A stretch of 64,000 nucleotides of DNA from Caballeronia novacaledonica (GTDB taxonomy: Bacteria > Pseudomonadota > Gammaproteobacteria > Burkholderiales > Burkholderiaceae): assembly GCF_900258035.1 (NCBI RefSeq), contig NZ_OGTP01000003.1:62001-126000 (forward strand). The letters run 5' to 3'. Within the stretch, counting starts at the first letter, position 1. Every line of letters starts with the position of its first letter. This document shows, in pieces, positions 55,325 through 64,000 of this stretch. Below the pieces are notes generated by a model that did no database searches, was not told the DNA's origin, and saw only the letters and a program-made list of their open reading frames with translations. Made by a program: the position numbers and the translations under genes.

Positions 55325-56152
55325 GTTTTTTTTGCGCTCGCCCGCCGGATTCCGATTTGCTTTTGGTTTATTCGCGTTGGGCTTTCCATGCTGCTGCTGC
55401 GGGGATCGCAGCTTTCGCTCTTTTGTCGGGAAACTTATATTCGTGTCGGTCTATTAGCATTGCCCCTGTGCGGGGCGGCAGTCACTTTCTTTGCTGCTGC
55501 AAAGAAAGTAACCAAAGAAAGCAGCTTTTCAGGCCCGCTGTCACACGCACGTTGGCCATTTTTCTCCCTGTCGATGGCACTCGCCTAAGTGTCGCCCTCA
55601 CAGGCCCAATCGGACTTGGCTCGCGCACGGTCTGCCGCCCCACATGTTTTAGGGCGCTGGTTCAGCACGAAATAGCTTCGGCACAGCGCTGCGCGCTGCC
55701 GTTGGGTATGCGAAGGAAACCGACGAATAACGACCGCCGTGAGATGGCGGCGTTAGCAAGAAAGCGCGCGCCCACCCGATTGACCGGTCGGCCGCGAAGC
55801 GGGCTGGCGCTATTTGGTGCTGAACCAGTTTGTTATGTGGTGCGATGTGTCAGACCGTGCGCGGTCCACGCCGTGTTCTGCTTGTGAGGGCACTCGCTAC
55901 TCTGGGGGCCATTCAGCCAATCGCCTGTGCCGCGGCCGGCATGAAGCACTTTGGATGGAAAAGCTGCTTTCTTTGGTTACTTTCTTTGCAGCAGCAAAGA
56001 AAGTGACTGCCGCCCCGCACAGGGGCAACGCCAATAAACCGACGCGAATACAAGTTTCCCGACAAAAGAAAGCAAGCGACGGAACCTGCAGCAGCAAGAA
56101 CACCCCGCACAGGGGCAACGCCAATAGACCAATAACAAAACGGGATCCAGCG
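55325..56152. repeat. Palindromic element C (flgK-ycgR interval), core inverted
   Basis: Left box CCGGATTCCGAT with a T-run (55325-55356) is degenerate; the right end CGGGATCCAGCG (56141-56152) is intact. Arms run about 55424-55530 and 55956-56062. The core (55531-55955) reads in the opposite orientation to that of A and B: it begins CAGGCCCGCTGTCACACGCA and ends TTCATGCCGGCC-type sequence in reverse. Both arms again have C:G at the marker base. It lies upstream of the flgK promoter and beyond the 3' end of ycgR. A ~200-codon frame is open across it, but without a credible start, and copy B has a stop in it. Confidence 0.85.
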
Positions 56153-56175
56153 CCCCCCAAAAGCGCAAGCAAAAA

Positions 56176-56946
56176 CTACTTTGCCAATGACCGCCGTTTC
56201 ATCTCCAGTTGAGTAATCAGCCGCTGCAGCGTATTCTCCGCCGACCCCGGCATCGAAACAAACTTGAACCCGATCGTATATCGACGATCGCCCTTCGCAG
56301 TGGTCGATTCCCGATGCGAAACCAGCATCATATCCAGCGTAACTTTCCCATTCGCGCTGAAATGCAGTTCGGCATCCTGAATCACAATGCCCATCTCGAG
56401 ATTCGCGATGCGTTCATCCGTCGTGCGCAACGCAACGCCGCCCAGCGACAAATCATGCACCTCGAAGCGGAATCGCTCGCCCTCGGGCAGCAAGCCCGTG
56501 CAAATATAAGGATCCAGCACCGGCGCCTCGACGCGGAAATATTCGCGCCGCTGCATGTAATACAGCACCGTCGGAAATTCGACCTCGAACGCCGGTCGTC
56601 CGTCGAACACGGTCTCGCGCGGCGTCGGCGTCGTGAACTCCACGCGCACGCCTTCCGGCGCCGCGTTGAAAACGAGTTTCTGCGAGGCAAGCACGCCGCG
56701 GTTCTGATCCGCCACGCCGCCCCAGTCGAAAGTAAATCGATGCGCGGTCACATCGACGTCAAGCAAACGCGTGACGATTTGCCCGTCGCCGTATTGCGCC
56801 GTCAGGAAGTCGCCACGATTGGCGAGATTACGCAGCGCCACGCCGATTTCGAGCGGATTCCGCCGGCCGAAATCCACGTTCGGCGCGATGTCATCGTCGG
56901 CAACGTCATGCTTGTGATAAGTGTTCATGGTGCTAGCCGTGTTCAT
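56176..56946 (-). CDS. ycgR: PilZ-domain flagellar brake protein (YcgR type)
   Basis: 256-residue c-di-GMP-binding brake on flagellar rotation. N-terminal YcgR domain (RNPLEIGVALRNLANRGDFL, TAQYGDGQIVTRLLDVDVTA), then a PilZ domain with the RxxxR motif in MQRREYFRVEAP and the D/NxSxxG motif in HDLSLGGVAL. Both c-di-GMP motifs are intact, so ligand binding is likely. A near-perfect sigma-28 promoter lies at 57022-57048. Starts at 56946 or 56928 are both possible. Confidence 0.9.
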   Translation of the reverse strand: MNTASTMNTYHKHDVADDDIAPNVDFGRRNPLEIGVALRNLANRGDFLTAQYGDGQIVTRLLDVDVTAHRFTFDWGGVADQNRGVLASQKLVFNAAPEGVRVEFTTPTPRETVFDGRPAFEVEFPTVLYYMQRREYFRVEAPVLDPYICTGLLPEGERFRFEVHDLSLGGVALRTTDERIANLEMGIVIQDAELHFSANGKVTLDMMLVSHRESTTAKGDRRYTIGFKFVSMPGSAENTLQRLITQLEMKRRSLAK

Positions 56947-57021
56947 TGTGCTCGCGCCGCCCGAATCTCCGGGCGTCGCGTCGATCCGAACCCAATCGGT
57001 CCGGCACTTCGATTATTCAGG

Positions 57022-57048
57022 TTAGCGGCATACGTCTTCAAAAGTTTA
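57022..57048 (-). promoter_or_regulatory. Sigma-28 (FliA) promoter of ycgR
   Basis: Minus strand: -35 TAAACTTT (57041-57048), 11-bp spacer, -10 GCCGCTAA (57022-57029). One mismatch to consensus in each box, exact spacing. Transcription start about 57014, giving a leader of about 70 bases. Confidence 0.87.
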
Positions 57049-57209
57049 GGGTCGTCCGGCGAAAAATGTATGTGGTGCGCCGTCCCTACGAACGTAAAAC
57101 GTTTGCTGTCGCAAAAAGTCCGAACAATCGCGCTGTCCGCGCGGCGGAATTCACGCGTGCGGCGTCTTTTCGTCAGCAAGAAAGCGGCCGCGAAAACCGG
57201 CTGATCGCG

Positions 57210-58244
57210 TCAGACGATCTGGCGCATGATCGAGATGAGCTTCTTCGCGTACTGCGGATCGGTCGCGTAGCCCGCCTTCTGCATGCCGTGCGCAAAGCCC
57301 GCGACGTCGCGCGAAGCCTGAATGACCGGCGCATAGCGCGGATTGTTCTTGATGACGCTCGCGTAATCGGTCAGCGCTTCTTCGTACGAATCGTAGGCGC
57401 GGAATTTCTCGACGACCTTTTGCGGACGGCCATTGACGTATTCGGTCGTGACCGAATCGACAGTCTTGCCCGTCCAGTTGCTCGACGCCTTGATGCCGAA
57501 GATGTTGTGGCTCGTCGAACCGTTCGCGTGCTTGATTTCGCGCTTGCCCCAGCCCGATTCGAGCGCCGCCTGGCCGATGATGAAGCGCGCCGGAATGCCC
57601 GTCGCCGCGCTCGCGGCCTGCGCCGGCACGGCGAGACGATCGACGAACGCGTTGACCTTGTCCGAGCCGTTGCCGCGCGCCGGCGCTTCGAGCGAATCCG
57701 CCGCCGTGTAGCCCTTGCCCGCGAGCGACGCGTTGCTTCTGTTCGCCTGCGCCGCCGCATACGCTTTCGCCATCGCGTTCATCGCGGCGAGATTGCCCGC
57801 GTTCGCTTCGAGATCGCCGCCGCCGCCCGACATGCCGCCGAGCGCCTGCATCGCGCCCGCGCCGCCCTTCGCGTCGGGCTGGCCGCCCGCGTTGCGCATG
57901 AGCTGCTTGAGCATCATGTCCGCGACGCCGATGCCCTTCGACGACATCTGCTGCGAAAGCTGCTGATCGAGCATCGACGTGAACGACTTCGAATCGTTCG
58001 ATTCGAACGGGCTGTCCGAAGGCGTCGCGTCGCGCATGCTCTTGAGCATCATCTGCGTGAAGACGGCGTCGAATTGTTTGGCCGCTTCCTTGAGTCCCTG
58101 CTGCGGATTCGCGCTGGCCTGCGCGCGCAGCGCGTCGAAGCCCTGCGTGTCGAGCGCGAAACGGTTCGACAGGCTCGAAAAGCCGCTCGCCGTATCGGTC
58201 GATGCCAACGCGGTGCTGGCGATGCCGGTCGTGTTCGAGTTCAT
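57210..58244 (-). CDS. flgJ: Flagellar rod assembly protein / muramidase FlgJ
   Basis: 344-residue two-domain protein. The N-terminal rod-capping domain (LKEAAKQFDAVFTQMMLKSM, MSSKGIGVADMMLKQLMRNA) is followed by a low-complexity linker and a C-terminal glucosaminidase domain that opens peptidoglycan for the rod (ARFIIGQAALESGWGKREIK with the catalytic Glu, HNIFGIKASSNWTGKTVDSV, FRAYDSYEEALTDYASVI). Last gene of the flgB-J operon in this direction. Start ATG 58244. Confidence 0.95.
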   Translation of the reverse strand: MNSNTTGIASTALASTDTASGFSSLSNRFALDTQGFDALRAQASANPQQGLKEAAKQFDAVFTQMMLKSMRDATPSDSPFESNDSKSFTSMLDQQLSQQMSSKGIGVADMMLKQLMRNAGGQPDAKGGAGAMQALGGMSGGGGDLEANAGNLAAMNAMAKAYAAAQANRSNASLAGKGYTAADSLEAPARGNGSDKVNAFVDRLAVPAQAASAATGIPARFIIGQAALESGWGKREIKHANGSTSHNIFGIKASSNWTGKTVDSVTTEYVNGRPQKVVEKFRAYDSYEEALTDYASVIKNNPRYAPVIQASRDVAGFAHGMQKAGYATDPQYAKKLISIMRQIV

Positions 58245-58257
58245 GAGCCTTCGTTCC

Positions 58258-59385
58258 TTAGATGATTTCGAGGTCTGCGCGCAGCGCGCCCGCGGCCTTC
58301 ATCGACTGAAGGATGGAGATGAGATCCGCCGGCGTCGCGCCGAGCGCGTTGAGCGCCTTCACGACATCCGCGAGATTCGCGCCCGCGTTCAGCATCTTGA
58401 GCGCGCCGCTGTCCTGCTTGAGTTGAATCGACGATTCCTTCGCCGCCACCGTCTGCCCGTTCGAGAACGCGCCCGGCTGGCTCACCGCCGTCTTCGTGTT
58501 GATGACGACCGAAAGGTTGCCGTGCGCGACCGCGCAGTTCTGCAGCGTGACCATCTGGTTCATCACGATCGAACCGGTGCGCGCGTTCAGGATCACCTTC
58601 GCCGCGGCCTGCGCCGGACGCACGTCGATGTTCTGCAACTGCGCCATGAACGACACCTGCTCGCTCGCGTCCTGCGGCGCGCGCAGTTGAATCGTGCGGC
58701 CGTCGAGCGCGAGCGCCGTGCCCATGCCGAACTGATTGTTCACCGCCGCGACGATGCGCTGCGTGGTGTCGAAGTCCATCTCGCGCAGTTCCATCTGCAT
58801 GACGCCGCCCTGTTGCTGCAACGCCGACGGCACCGCGCGCTCGACGATCGCGCCGCCCGAGATGCGGCCCACCGCGAGCTGGTTCACCTGCACCTTGCTG
58901 CCGTTCGCGCTCGCGCCCGCGCCGCCGACGACGAGATTGCCCTGCGCCATCGCGTACACCTGGCCGTCCGCGCCCTTCAGCGGCGACATCAGCAGCGTGC
59001 CGCCGCGCAGGCTCTTTGCGTTGCCGAGCGAAGACACGGTCACGTCGATCGCTTCGCCGGGGCGCGCGAACGGCGGCAGCGTCGCGGTCACCATCACGGC
59101 GGCGACGTTCTTCAACTGCATGTTCTGCGTCGTCGCCGAGTTCACCGTGATGCCGAGATTGCCGAGCATGTTGGTGAGCGACTGCGTGGTGAACGGCGTC
59201 TGCATCGTCTGGTCGCCGGTGCCGTCGAGACCGACGACGAGACCGTAGCCGATCAGCGGATTGTCACGCACGCCCTGGAACGAGACGAGATCTTTCAGAC
59301 GCTCGGCGCGCGCGTGCGGCACCGAGCCAATCGCGACGAGCGCGGCCGCGAGCGAGAACGAAACGAAACGGAGAAACGGATTCAT
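58258..59385 (-). CDS. flgI: Flagellar P-ring protein FlgI
   Basis: 375-residue periplasmic P-ring subunit. Signal peptide [20 protein letters not shown], then [20 protein letters not shown] and [20 protein letters not shown], hallmarks of FlgI, and [20 protein letters not shown]. The C-terminus ends [18 protein letters not shown]. It is followed by flgJ after 13 bases and preceded by flgH. Confidence 0.96.
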   Translation of the reverse strand: MNPFLRFVSFSLAAALVAIGSVPHARAERLKDLVSFQGVRDNPLIGYGLVVGLDGTGDQTMQTPFTTQSLTNMLGNLGITVNSATTQNMQLKNVAAVMVTATLPPFARPGEAIDVTVSSLGNAKSLRGGTLLMSPLKGADGQVYAMAQGNLVVGGAGASANGSKVQVNQLAVGRISGGAIVERAVPSALQQQGGVMQMELREMDFDTTQRIVAAVNNQFGMGTALALDGRTIQLRAPQDASEQVSFMAQLQNIDVRPAQAAAKVILNARTGSIVMNQMVTLQNCAVAHGNLSVVINTKTAVSQPGAFSNGQTVAAKESSIQLKQDSGALKMLNAGANLADVVKALNALGATPADLISILQSMKAAGALRADLEII

Positions 59386-59387
59386 GA

Positions 59388-60071
59388 TCAGAACGGCGCG
59401 ACGTTGAGGAAGAAGCGTTGGAGCCAGCCCATGTTTTCAGCTTCGTCGATATAACCCTTCGCCGAGTATTCGATCTTCGCGTCGGCGACTTGCGTGGAGA
59501 ACACGGTGTTGCTGCCCGAGATCGTCGTCGGGTTGACGACGCCCGAAAAGCGGACGAATTCGTTGCCCTGGTTGATGAGCATCTGCTTTTCGCCGCTCAC
59601 CATCAGGTTGCCGTTCGACATCACTTCCGTGACGGTGACGGTCAGCGTGCCGCTGAACGTGTTGGCCGCGCTCGCGCCGCCCGCCGCCGTGAACTTGTTC
59701 GCGCCGGAGGCCGACAGGTTCGTGTTGTTGAAGAGGCCGCCGAAAATGCCCGGCGTCGTCGGCACCGCGAACGAGGCGGTGCTGCCGCGATTGGTGTTCG
59801 CCGCCGACGACTTCGTCGCGTTGACGTTTTCCGAAATCACGATGGTCAGGATGTCGCCCACGTTGCGCGGACGCTGATCTTCGAACAGCGGCCGGCCCGC
59901 GTAGCCCGCGTTGTAGATCGCGCCGGGCGAACGCGTGCCGACGGGCGGCTGCGGCGGACGCGCGGTCATCGGCTGCTGGACGATCGGCTCTTTCGGCACG
60001 AGGCCGCACGCGCCGAGCGCTGCGACGAGCGCGGCAACCGTTGCACGCGAGAGGATTTGAGTAGGCGACAT
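59388..60071 (-). CDS. flgH: Flagellar L-ring lipoprotein FlgH
   Basis: 227-residue outer-membrane L-ring protein. Lipobox LGAC at residues 19-22 after a hydrophobic signal peptide. Then [40 protein letters not shown] and the C-terminal [24 protein letters not shown] ending (here [19 protein letters not shown]). One base separates the flgI start from the flgH stop. Confidence 0.95.
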   Translation of the reverse strand: MSPTQILSRATVAALVAALGACGLVPKEPIVQQPMTARPPQPPVGTRSPGAIYNAGYAGRPLFEDQRPRNVGDILTIVISENVNATKSSAANTNRGSTASFAVPTTPGIFGGLFNNTNLSASGANKFTAAGGASAANTFSGTLTVTVTEVMSNGNLMVSGEKQMLINQGNEFVRFSGVVNPTTISGSNTVFSTQVADAKIEYSAKGYIDEAENMGWLQRFFLNVAPF

Positions 60072-60097
60072 CTTGGTGACTCTGGTTAAGCGTTACG

Positions 60098-60886
60098 TCA
60101 AACCTGCATCTGCGAGAGCGTCTGCAGCATCTGGTCGGACGTGGTCACGGCCTTGCTGTTGATCTCGTAGGCGCGCTGCGTCTGGATCATGTTGACCAGT
60201 TCCTGCACCACGTTCACGTTCGACGCTTCCACGTAACCCTGCTGCAGCGAGCCAGCGCCGTTCAGGCCCGGCTGCGACACGTTCGGCGCGCCCGAGCTGC
60301 CCGTCTCGGAGAACAGGTTTTCGCCGCGCGCTTCGAGGCCGGCCGGGTTGATGAAGGTCGCGAGCTGAATCGAGCCGACCGTCGTGCTGGCCGTGCTGTT
60401 CGGCTGCGTGATCGACACCGTGCCGTCCGAGCCGATGGTGATCGCCGTCGCGTTCTGCGGAATCGTGATCGCCGGGTTCAACTGATAGCCGCTCGACGTG
60501 ACGAGCTGGCCTTGCGCATTGGTCTGGAACGAGCCGTCGCGCGTGTAGGCGGTCGAGCCGTCGGGCATCGTCACCTGGAAGAAGCCCTGGCCGTTGATCG
60601 CGACGTCCTTCGAGTTGCCCGTCTGTTGCAGGTTGCCCTGCGTATAGAGGCGCTCCGTCGCGACCTGCTGCACGCCGGTGCCGAGCTGCACGCCCGACGC
60701 GAGTTCGGTTTGCTGCGTCGAGTTCGCGCCCGGCTGGCGCGTGGTCTGATACAGCAGATCCTCGAACACCGCGCGCGAGCCCTTGAAGCCGTTCGTGCCC
60801 ACGTTGGCGAGGTTGTTCGAGATGACGTCCATTTGCGCCTGCTGCGCATTCATGCCCGTCGCGGCGATGTAGAGAGAGCGATTCAT
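60098..60886 (-). CDS. flgG: Flagellar distal rod protein FlgG
   Basis: 262-residue distal rod subunit. It begins [20 protein letters not shown] and [20 protein letters not shown], includes [20 protein letters not shown] and ends [20 protein letters not shown]. The N- and C-terminal coiled-coil motifs of rod/hook proteins are conserved. Length matches the family. Follows flgF by 35 bases. Confidence 0.96.
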   Translation of the reverse strand: MNRSLYIAATGMNAQQAQMDVISNNLANVGTNGFKGSRAVFEDLLYQTTRQPGANSTQQTELASGVQLGTGVQQVATERLYTQGNLQQTGNSKDVAINGQGFFQVTMPDGSTAYTRDGSFQTNAQGQLVTSSGYQLNPAITIPQNATAITIGSDGTVSITQPNSTASTTVGSIQLATFINPAGLEARGENLFSETGSSGAPNVSQPGLNGAGSLQQGYVEASNVNVVQELVNMIQTQRAYEINSKAVTTSDQMLQTLSQMQV

Positions 60887-60921
60887 GTTCTTTCGTTTCC
60901 TGTGTAACTTGCGTTCGCCGC

Positions 60922-61674
60922 TCAGGAGAAGTTGAGCAGCTTGTTGGCCGACTGTTCGTTCTGGTCGGCCGATTCCATCAGCTTGGTCTGCATCTGGAAC
61001 TGCCGCGCGTTGGTGATCATCGAGACCATCGCGGAAACCGGATTCACGTTGCTGCCTTCGAGCGCGCCGCCGGCGACGACCACGTTCGGGTCCGCATCGG
61101 CGGGGTCGCCGTCCGCGGTCCGGAAGAGGCCATCGTCGCCGCGCGTGAGCGTCGACGGATCGGGATTCACGAGCTTCAACTGATCCACGACCGCGATCGC
61201 CGTCGGCGGGTCGCCGGGAATCAGCGCGGAGATCGTGCCGTCCTTGCCGATCGTCACTTCCGCGCCCGGCGGAATCGACAGCGGACCGCCGCCGCCGAGC
61301 ACCGGCTGATTGGTCGCCGTGACGAGCTGGCCGTTCTGATCCACGTGCAGGTTGCCCGCGCGCGTGTACGCTTCGCTGCCGTCCGCCGCCTGCACGGACA
61401 GCCAGCCGGGGCCCTGAATCGCGACGTCGAGCGGATTGCCGGTCTGCTGCACCGGTCCCGCCGAATAGTCCGCGTTCGGCGTGGACGACAGCACGAAGGT
61501 GCGCGTCGTGCCATCGGCGGACTGGTTCTCGAACGACATCGGCACCTGGCGGAACGCGGCGAGCTGCGCCTTGAAACCCGTGGTCGATGCGTTCGCGAGG
61601 TTGTTCGCCACGACGGCTTGCTGCTCGAGCGCCTGGCTTGCGCCAGTCATCGCGGTGTAGATCAGACGGTCCAT
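60922..61674 (-). CDS. flgF: Flagellar proximal rod protein FlgF
   Basis: 250-residue rod protein. Start [20 protein letters not shown], rod motif [20 protein letters not shown], central [20 protein letters not shown], and C-terminal [20 protein letters not shown], ending [17 protein letters not shown]. Lies between flgE and flgG in the standard order. Confidence 0.94.
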   Translation of the reverse strand: MDRLIYTAMTGASQALEQQAVVANNLANASTTGFKAQLAAFRQVPMSFENQSADGTTRTFVLSSTPNADYSAGPVQQTGNPLDVAIQGPGWLSVQAADGSEAYTRAGNLHVDQNGQLVTATNQPVLGGGGPLSIPPGAEVTIGKDGTISALIPGDPPTAIAVVDQLKLVNPDPSTLTRGDDGLFRTADGDPADADPNVVVAGGALEGSNVNPVSAMVSMITNARQFQMQTKLMESADQNEQSANKLLNFS

Positions 61675-61721
61675 GAATCGCTTCCTTCTTTCCTGATGCG
61701 TCTATTGCGTGCGAACGGTGC

Positions 61722-62939
61722 TTACAGATTGATCAGCGTCTGATCGACGGTCTGCTGCGTCTTGATCGTCTGCGCGTTCGCCTGATAGTTGCGCTGCGCG
61801 GTGATCAGGTTCACGAGCTCGCTCGTCAGATCGACGTTGGAGTTCTCCACCGCGCCGCCCTGCAGCGTGCCGTGGTTGGTCGAGCCCGGCACGGACACTT
61901 GCGCCGCGCCCGAAGCCGCCGTCTGTGCGTACACGTTGCCGCCGAGGTTCTGCAGGCCGTTCTGGTTGTTGAAGTTCGCAATCGCGATCTGGCCGAGCGC
62001 CTTGGTTTCGCCGTTCGAGTAGTTGCCCGTGAGCATGCCGTCGCTGCCGACCGTGAAGCCCGTCAGTTCGCCCGTGCTGTTGCCGTCCTGATGCAGGTTC
62101 GTGAGGCCGCTCTTCGCGCCGTACTGCGTCGTGCCGGAGAGATCGAGCGTCAGCGTCTGCGTCGCGCCGGCGGTCGCGCTCGCGCCGTCCGGGATCGTGA
62201 ACGAGAACGTGTTGCCCGAACTCAGATTGCCCGACGAATCGAACGTGACGGGACCGAGATCCGTCTTCTGCGTGACCGGATCGCCATAGCCCGCGAACGC
62301 TTCCCACGTGTTCGTGCTGGACTTCGTGAAATACACCGAGACCTTCTGCGTGCCGCCGAGCGAGTCGTATGCATCGACGGACGTCGATGCGTTGTACGTG
62401 TTGCCGTTGGTCGGGTCGAAGTCGGCGGCCGCCTTGACGTCGTCCTGCGAGTTCAGGTTGAACGCGGCGGTGATCTTCTTGGTGGCGGTCGGCGCGATGT
62501 TCGCCGTCGGCACCGTGAGCGGCACCGTGCTCGCGCTGTTGACGACGCCGCCCGAATCCGCCGCGTAGCCCATCAGTTGCAGGCCCGACGAATTGACGAT
62601 GTTGCCGCTGTTGTCGAGATGGAACACGCCGTTGCGCGAGTACACGATCGAGCCGTTGTTCGACAACTGATAGAAACCGTTGCCGTTGATCGCGACGTCG
62701 AGCGCCTGGTTGGTCGTGGTGATCGTGCCTTGCGAGAACTGCTGCTGCACTTCGGCGAGACGCGTGCCGATGCCGATCTGATTGCTGACGGCCGTGGCCA
62801 TCGAGTTCGCGTACATGTCGGCGAATTGCGCGGCGCCCTGCTTGAAGCCGACGGTGTTCGCGTTCGCGATGTTGTTGCCGATCACGTCGAGATCGCTCGA
62901 TGCAGCGCCCAGACCGCTCAGTGCTTGTTGGTAACTCAT
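61722..62939 (-). CDS. flgE: Flagellar hook protein FlgE
   Basis: 405-residue hook subunit. N-terminus [20 protein letters not shown] and [21 protein letters not shown]-terminus [20 protein letters not shown] then [20 protein letters not shown]. The middle (about 150-320) is Gly/Ser/Thr/Asn-rich, forming surface domains. Length is usual for beta-proteobacterial hooks. The hook cap FlgD is encoded immediately upstream. Confidence 0.95.
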   Translation of the reverse strand: MSYQQALSGLGAASSDLDVIGNNIANANTVGFKQGAAQFADMYANSMATAVSNQIGIGTRLAEVQQQFSQGTITTTNQALDVAINGNGFYQLSNNGSIVYSRNGVFHLDNSGNIVNSSGLQLMGYAADSGGVVNSASTVPLTVPTANIAPTATKKITAAFNLNSQDDVKAAADFDPTNGNTYNASTSVDAYDSLGGTQKVSVYFTKSSTNTWEAFAGYGDPVTQKTDLGPVTFDSSGNLSSGNTFSFTIPDGASATAGATQTLTLDLSGTTQYGAKSGLTNLHQDGNSTGELTGFTVGSDGMLTGNYSNGETKALGQIAIANFNNQNGLQNLGGNVYAQTAASGAAQVSVPGSTNHGTLQGGAVENSNVDLTSELVNLITAQRNYQANAQTIKTQQTVDQTLINL

Positions 62940-62989
62940 TTGATGTTTCTCCGTGACGAGACCGCGCTCGCCCTAAATGGAATGGGGAA

Positions 62990-63718
62990 TCAGAGGATCG
63001 ACGCGACGCTCGACAGCGCAACCGTCGAACCGTTGGAGAGCTTGAGGCCCGGCGCACCGCCCGACATCTGCACGACGCTTTGCACCTGCGAAGCCGAAAG
63101 CGTCGTCGCGGTCGCCTGCTGGCCGTTGATCGTGCCTTGCGCGGTGATCGTGTAGCTGCCGTCGGCGAGCGTGGCGCCCTTCGAATCGACCGGCGTCCAG
63201 CCCGACACCGGCACGACGCCCGCGCCCTGCGCGCCGAGATCGAGCGTGTTGACGATCTGGCCCGACGCGTTCTTCACGACGATCTGCAAGTCGCTCACGT
63301 CGCTCGCCAGTTGCACGCCGAAACTCGACGACGCGCCCTTCGACACCGTCATGCTGTTGCCCGCCGCGAGCACGTTCGAGCCGATGAGCAGCGCGGCCTG
63401 CGTCTGCTGGCCGGCGGAAAGCTGCGTCGCGAGCGAGGACAGCGACGTGTTCAACTGGCCGATGCCCGTCACCGTGTTGATCTGCGCGAGCTGCGAAGTC
63501 ATCTGCGAGCTGTCGGCGGGATTGGTCGGATCCTGATTCTTGAGCTGCGTCACGAGCAGCGTGAGAAACGTGTTCTGCAGATCGGACGCCGATTGCGCGC
63601 CGGTCGCCGAGCTCGACGAAGACGTCGACGAACTCGACGACGCGCCGTTCATGGTGTCGAGCAGCGTCTGCGAGACGGTCGTGCCGTTGCTGCCGATGGT
63701 GGTGTTGGAGGAGCTCAC
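62990..63718 (-). CDS. flgD: Flagellar hook assembly cap FlgD
   Basis: 242-residue scaffolding cap for hook growth. Ser/Thr-rich N-terminus (SSSSTSSSSSATGAQSASDL), then LQNTFLTLLVTQLKNQDPTN and PADSSQMTSQLAQINTVTGI, the FlgD signature. The C-terminal beta domain includes GWTPVDSKGATLADGSYTIT. Between flgC and flgE in the standard order. Confidence 0.94.
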   Translation of the reverse strand: MSSSNTTIGSNGTTVSQTLLDTMNGASSSSSTSSSSSATGAQSASDLQNTFLTLLVTQLKNQDPTNPADSSQMTSQLAQINTVTGIGQLNTSLSSLATQLSAGQQTQAALLIGSNVLAAGNSMTVSKGASSSFGVQLASDVSDLQIVVKNASGQIVNTLDLGAQGAGVVPVSGWTPVDSKGATLADGSYTITAQGTINGQQATATTLSASQVQSVVQMSGGAPGLKLSNGSTVALSSVASIL

Positions 63719-63741
63719 GTTGTGTTCCTTGAATGTCTCGA

Positions 63742-64000
63742 TCAGGTTCCGATGGTCAAAGTCTTGAGCATCAATTGCTTGGCGGTATTGAGCGTTTCGA
63801 CGTTCGCCTGATAGGAACGCGACGCGGAAATCATGTTGACCATCTCCTGCACCGGATCGACGTTCGGCAGCGTCACGTAGCCGTCCGCGTTCGCCGCCGG
63901 ATTGCTCGGGTCGTAGCTGGTTTTCATCGGGCTCGGATCGTCGATCACGCCGGTCACCTGCACGCCGCCGACCTGCTGGCCCGACGCGGTGCGCGCGCCG
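63742..64000 (-). CDS. flgC: Flagellar proximal rod protein FlgC, 5' end outside window
   Basis: The last 85 or so codons of FlgC. Visible sequence: [40 protein letters not shown], and the conserved C-terminus [20 protein letters not shown] followed by [15 protein letters not shown]. Cut off by the right window edge, so the N-terminus cannot be described. It precedes flgD by 23 bases, matching a flgBCDEFGHIJ operon. Confidence 0.94.
   Translation of the reverse strand, partial: GARTASGQQVGGVQVTGVIDDPSPMKTSYDPSNPAANADGYVTLPNVDPVQEMVNMISASRSYQANVETLNTAKQLMLKTLTIGT

Noticed and set aside
55276..55887. Recurrent small ORFs in the palindromic elements (APVRGGSHFLCCCKESNQRK type)
   Set aside because: The same peptide appears because the arm sequence is repeated. 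No start or ribosome-binding site is convincing, and copy B has a stop in the frame, so I treat these as products of the repeat.
1..64000. CRISPR arrays, tRNA or rRNA genes, intact transposase
   Set aside because: No direct-repeat/spacer pattern, no tRNA-like cloverleaf seen, no ribosomal RNA sequence and no transposase motifs found by reading; a tool-based scan would be decisive.

Overview
This is a GC-rich chromosomal window from a member of the Burkholderiaceae, most like Caballeronia or Paraburkholderia. The assignment rests on the strongly G/C-biased codons, the family makeup (a Burkholderia-type exopolysaccharide export set, a dpp operon, an SAH riboswitch before ahcY) and the beta-proteobacterial order of the flagellar genes. 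It carries about 60 protein genes. I see no rRNA, tRNA, CRISPR array or intact transposase.

1-7.3 kb is housekeeping and catabolism: a lytic murein transglycosylase cut by the window edge, 5-formyltetrahydrofolate cyclo-ligase, and a winged-helix regulator divergent from the 5-oxoprolinase operon pxpB-pxpC-pxpA. Two membrane proteins (DUF969, DUF979) follow and may import the substrate. 7.7-19.2 kb is a Wzx/Wzy-type exopolysaccharide locus: initiating phosphotransferase, Wza, Wzb, Wzc, WecB, WecC, flippase, GT4 glycosyltransferase, a broken polymerase and a WecG/TagA glycosyltransferase. WecB, WecC and WecG make and transfer ManNAcA, so the product probably contains that sugar. The distal half is visibly lower in GC and looks acquired. 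The polymerase is truncated and abuts what looks like an antisense gene fragment.

19.2-35.3 kb holds a TraB/GumN protein, dppABCDF, the methyl-cycle group ahcY - holin-like protein - metF behind an SAH riboswitch, a CidA/CidB pair with a divergent LysR regulator, a DUF937-OmpA envelope protein and an AidB-type acyl-CoA dehydrogenase.

35.3-64 kb is flagellar. On the minus strand come fliS, fliT, a second FliK-like gene and a FlhB-C-terminal-like gene, then fliE. On the plus strand come fliFGHIJK and fliLMNOPQR. On the minus strand again come flgL, flgK, a YcgR-type PilZ protein and flgJIHGFEDC (flgC cut by the edge). Three good sigma-28 promoters (before fliS, flgK and ycgR) mark the late class. 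A 55-base module is duplicated before fliL and before fliP, where a 28-codon ORF overlaps the fliP start.

The most unusual feature is a family of three roughly 0.8-0.9 kb imperfectly palindromic, apparently non-coding elements at flagellar operon ends (after fliK, between fliR and flgL, between flgK and ycgR). Each has ~107-bp inverted arms holding two perfect hairpins. A marker base is matched between the two arms within each copy but differs between copies, and one copy has its core in the opposite orientation.
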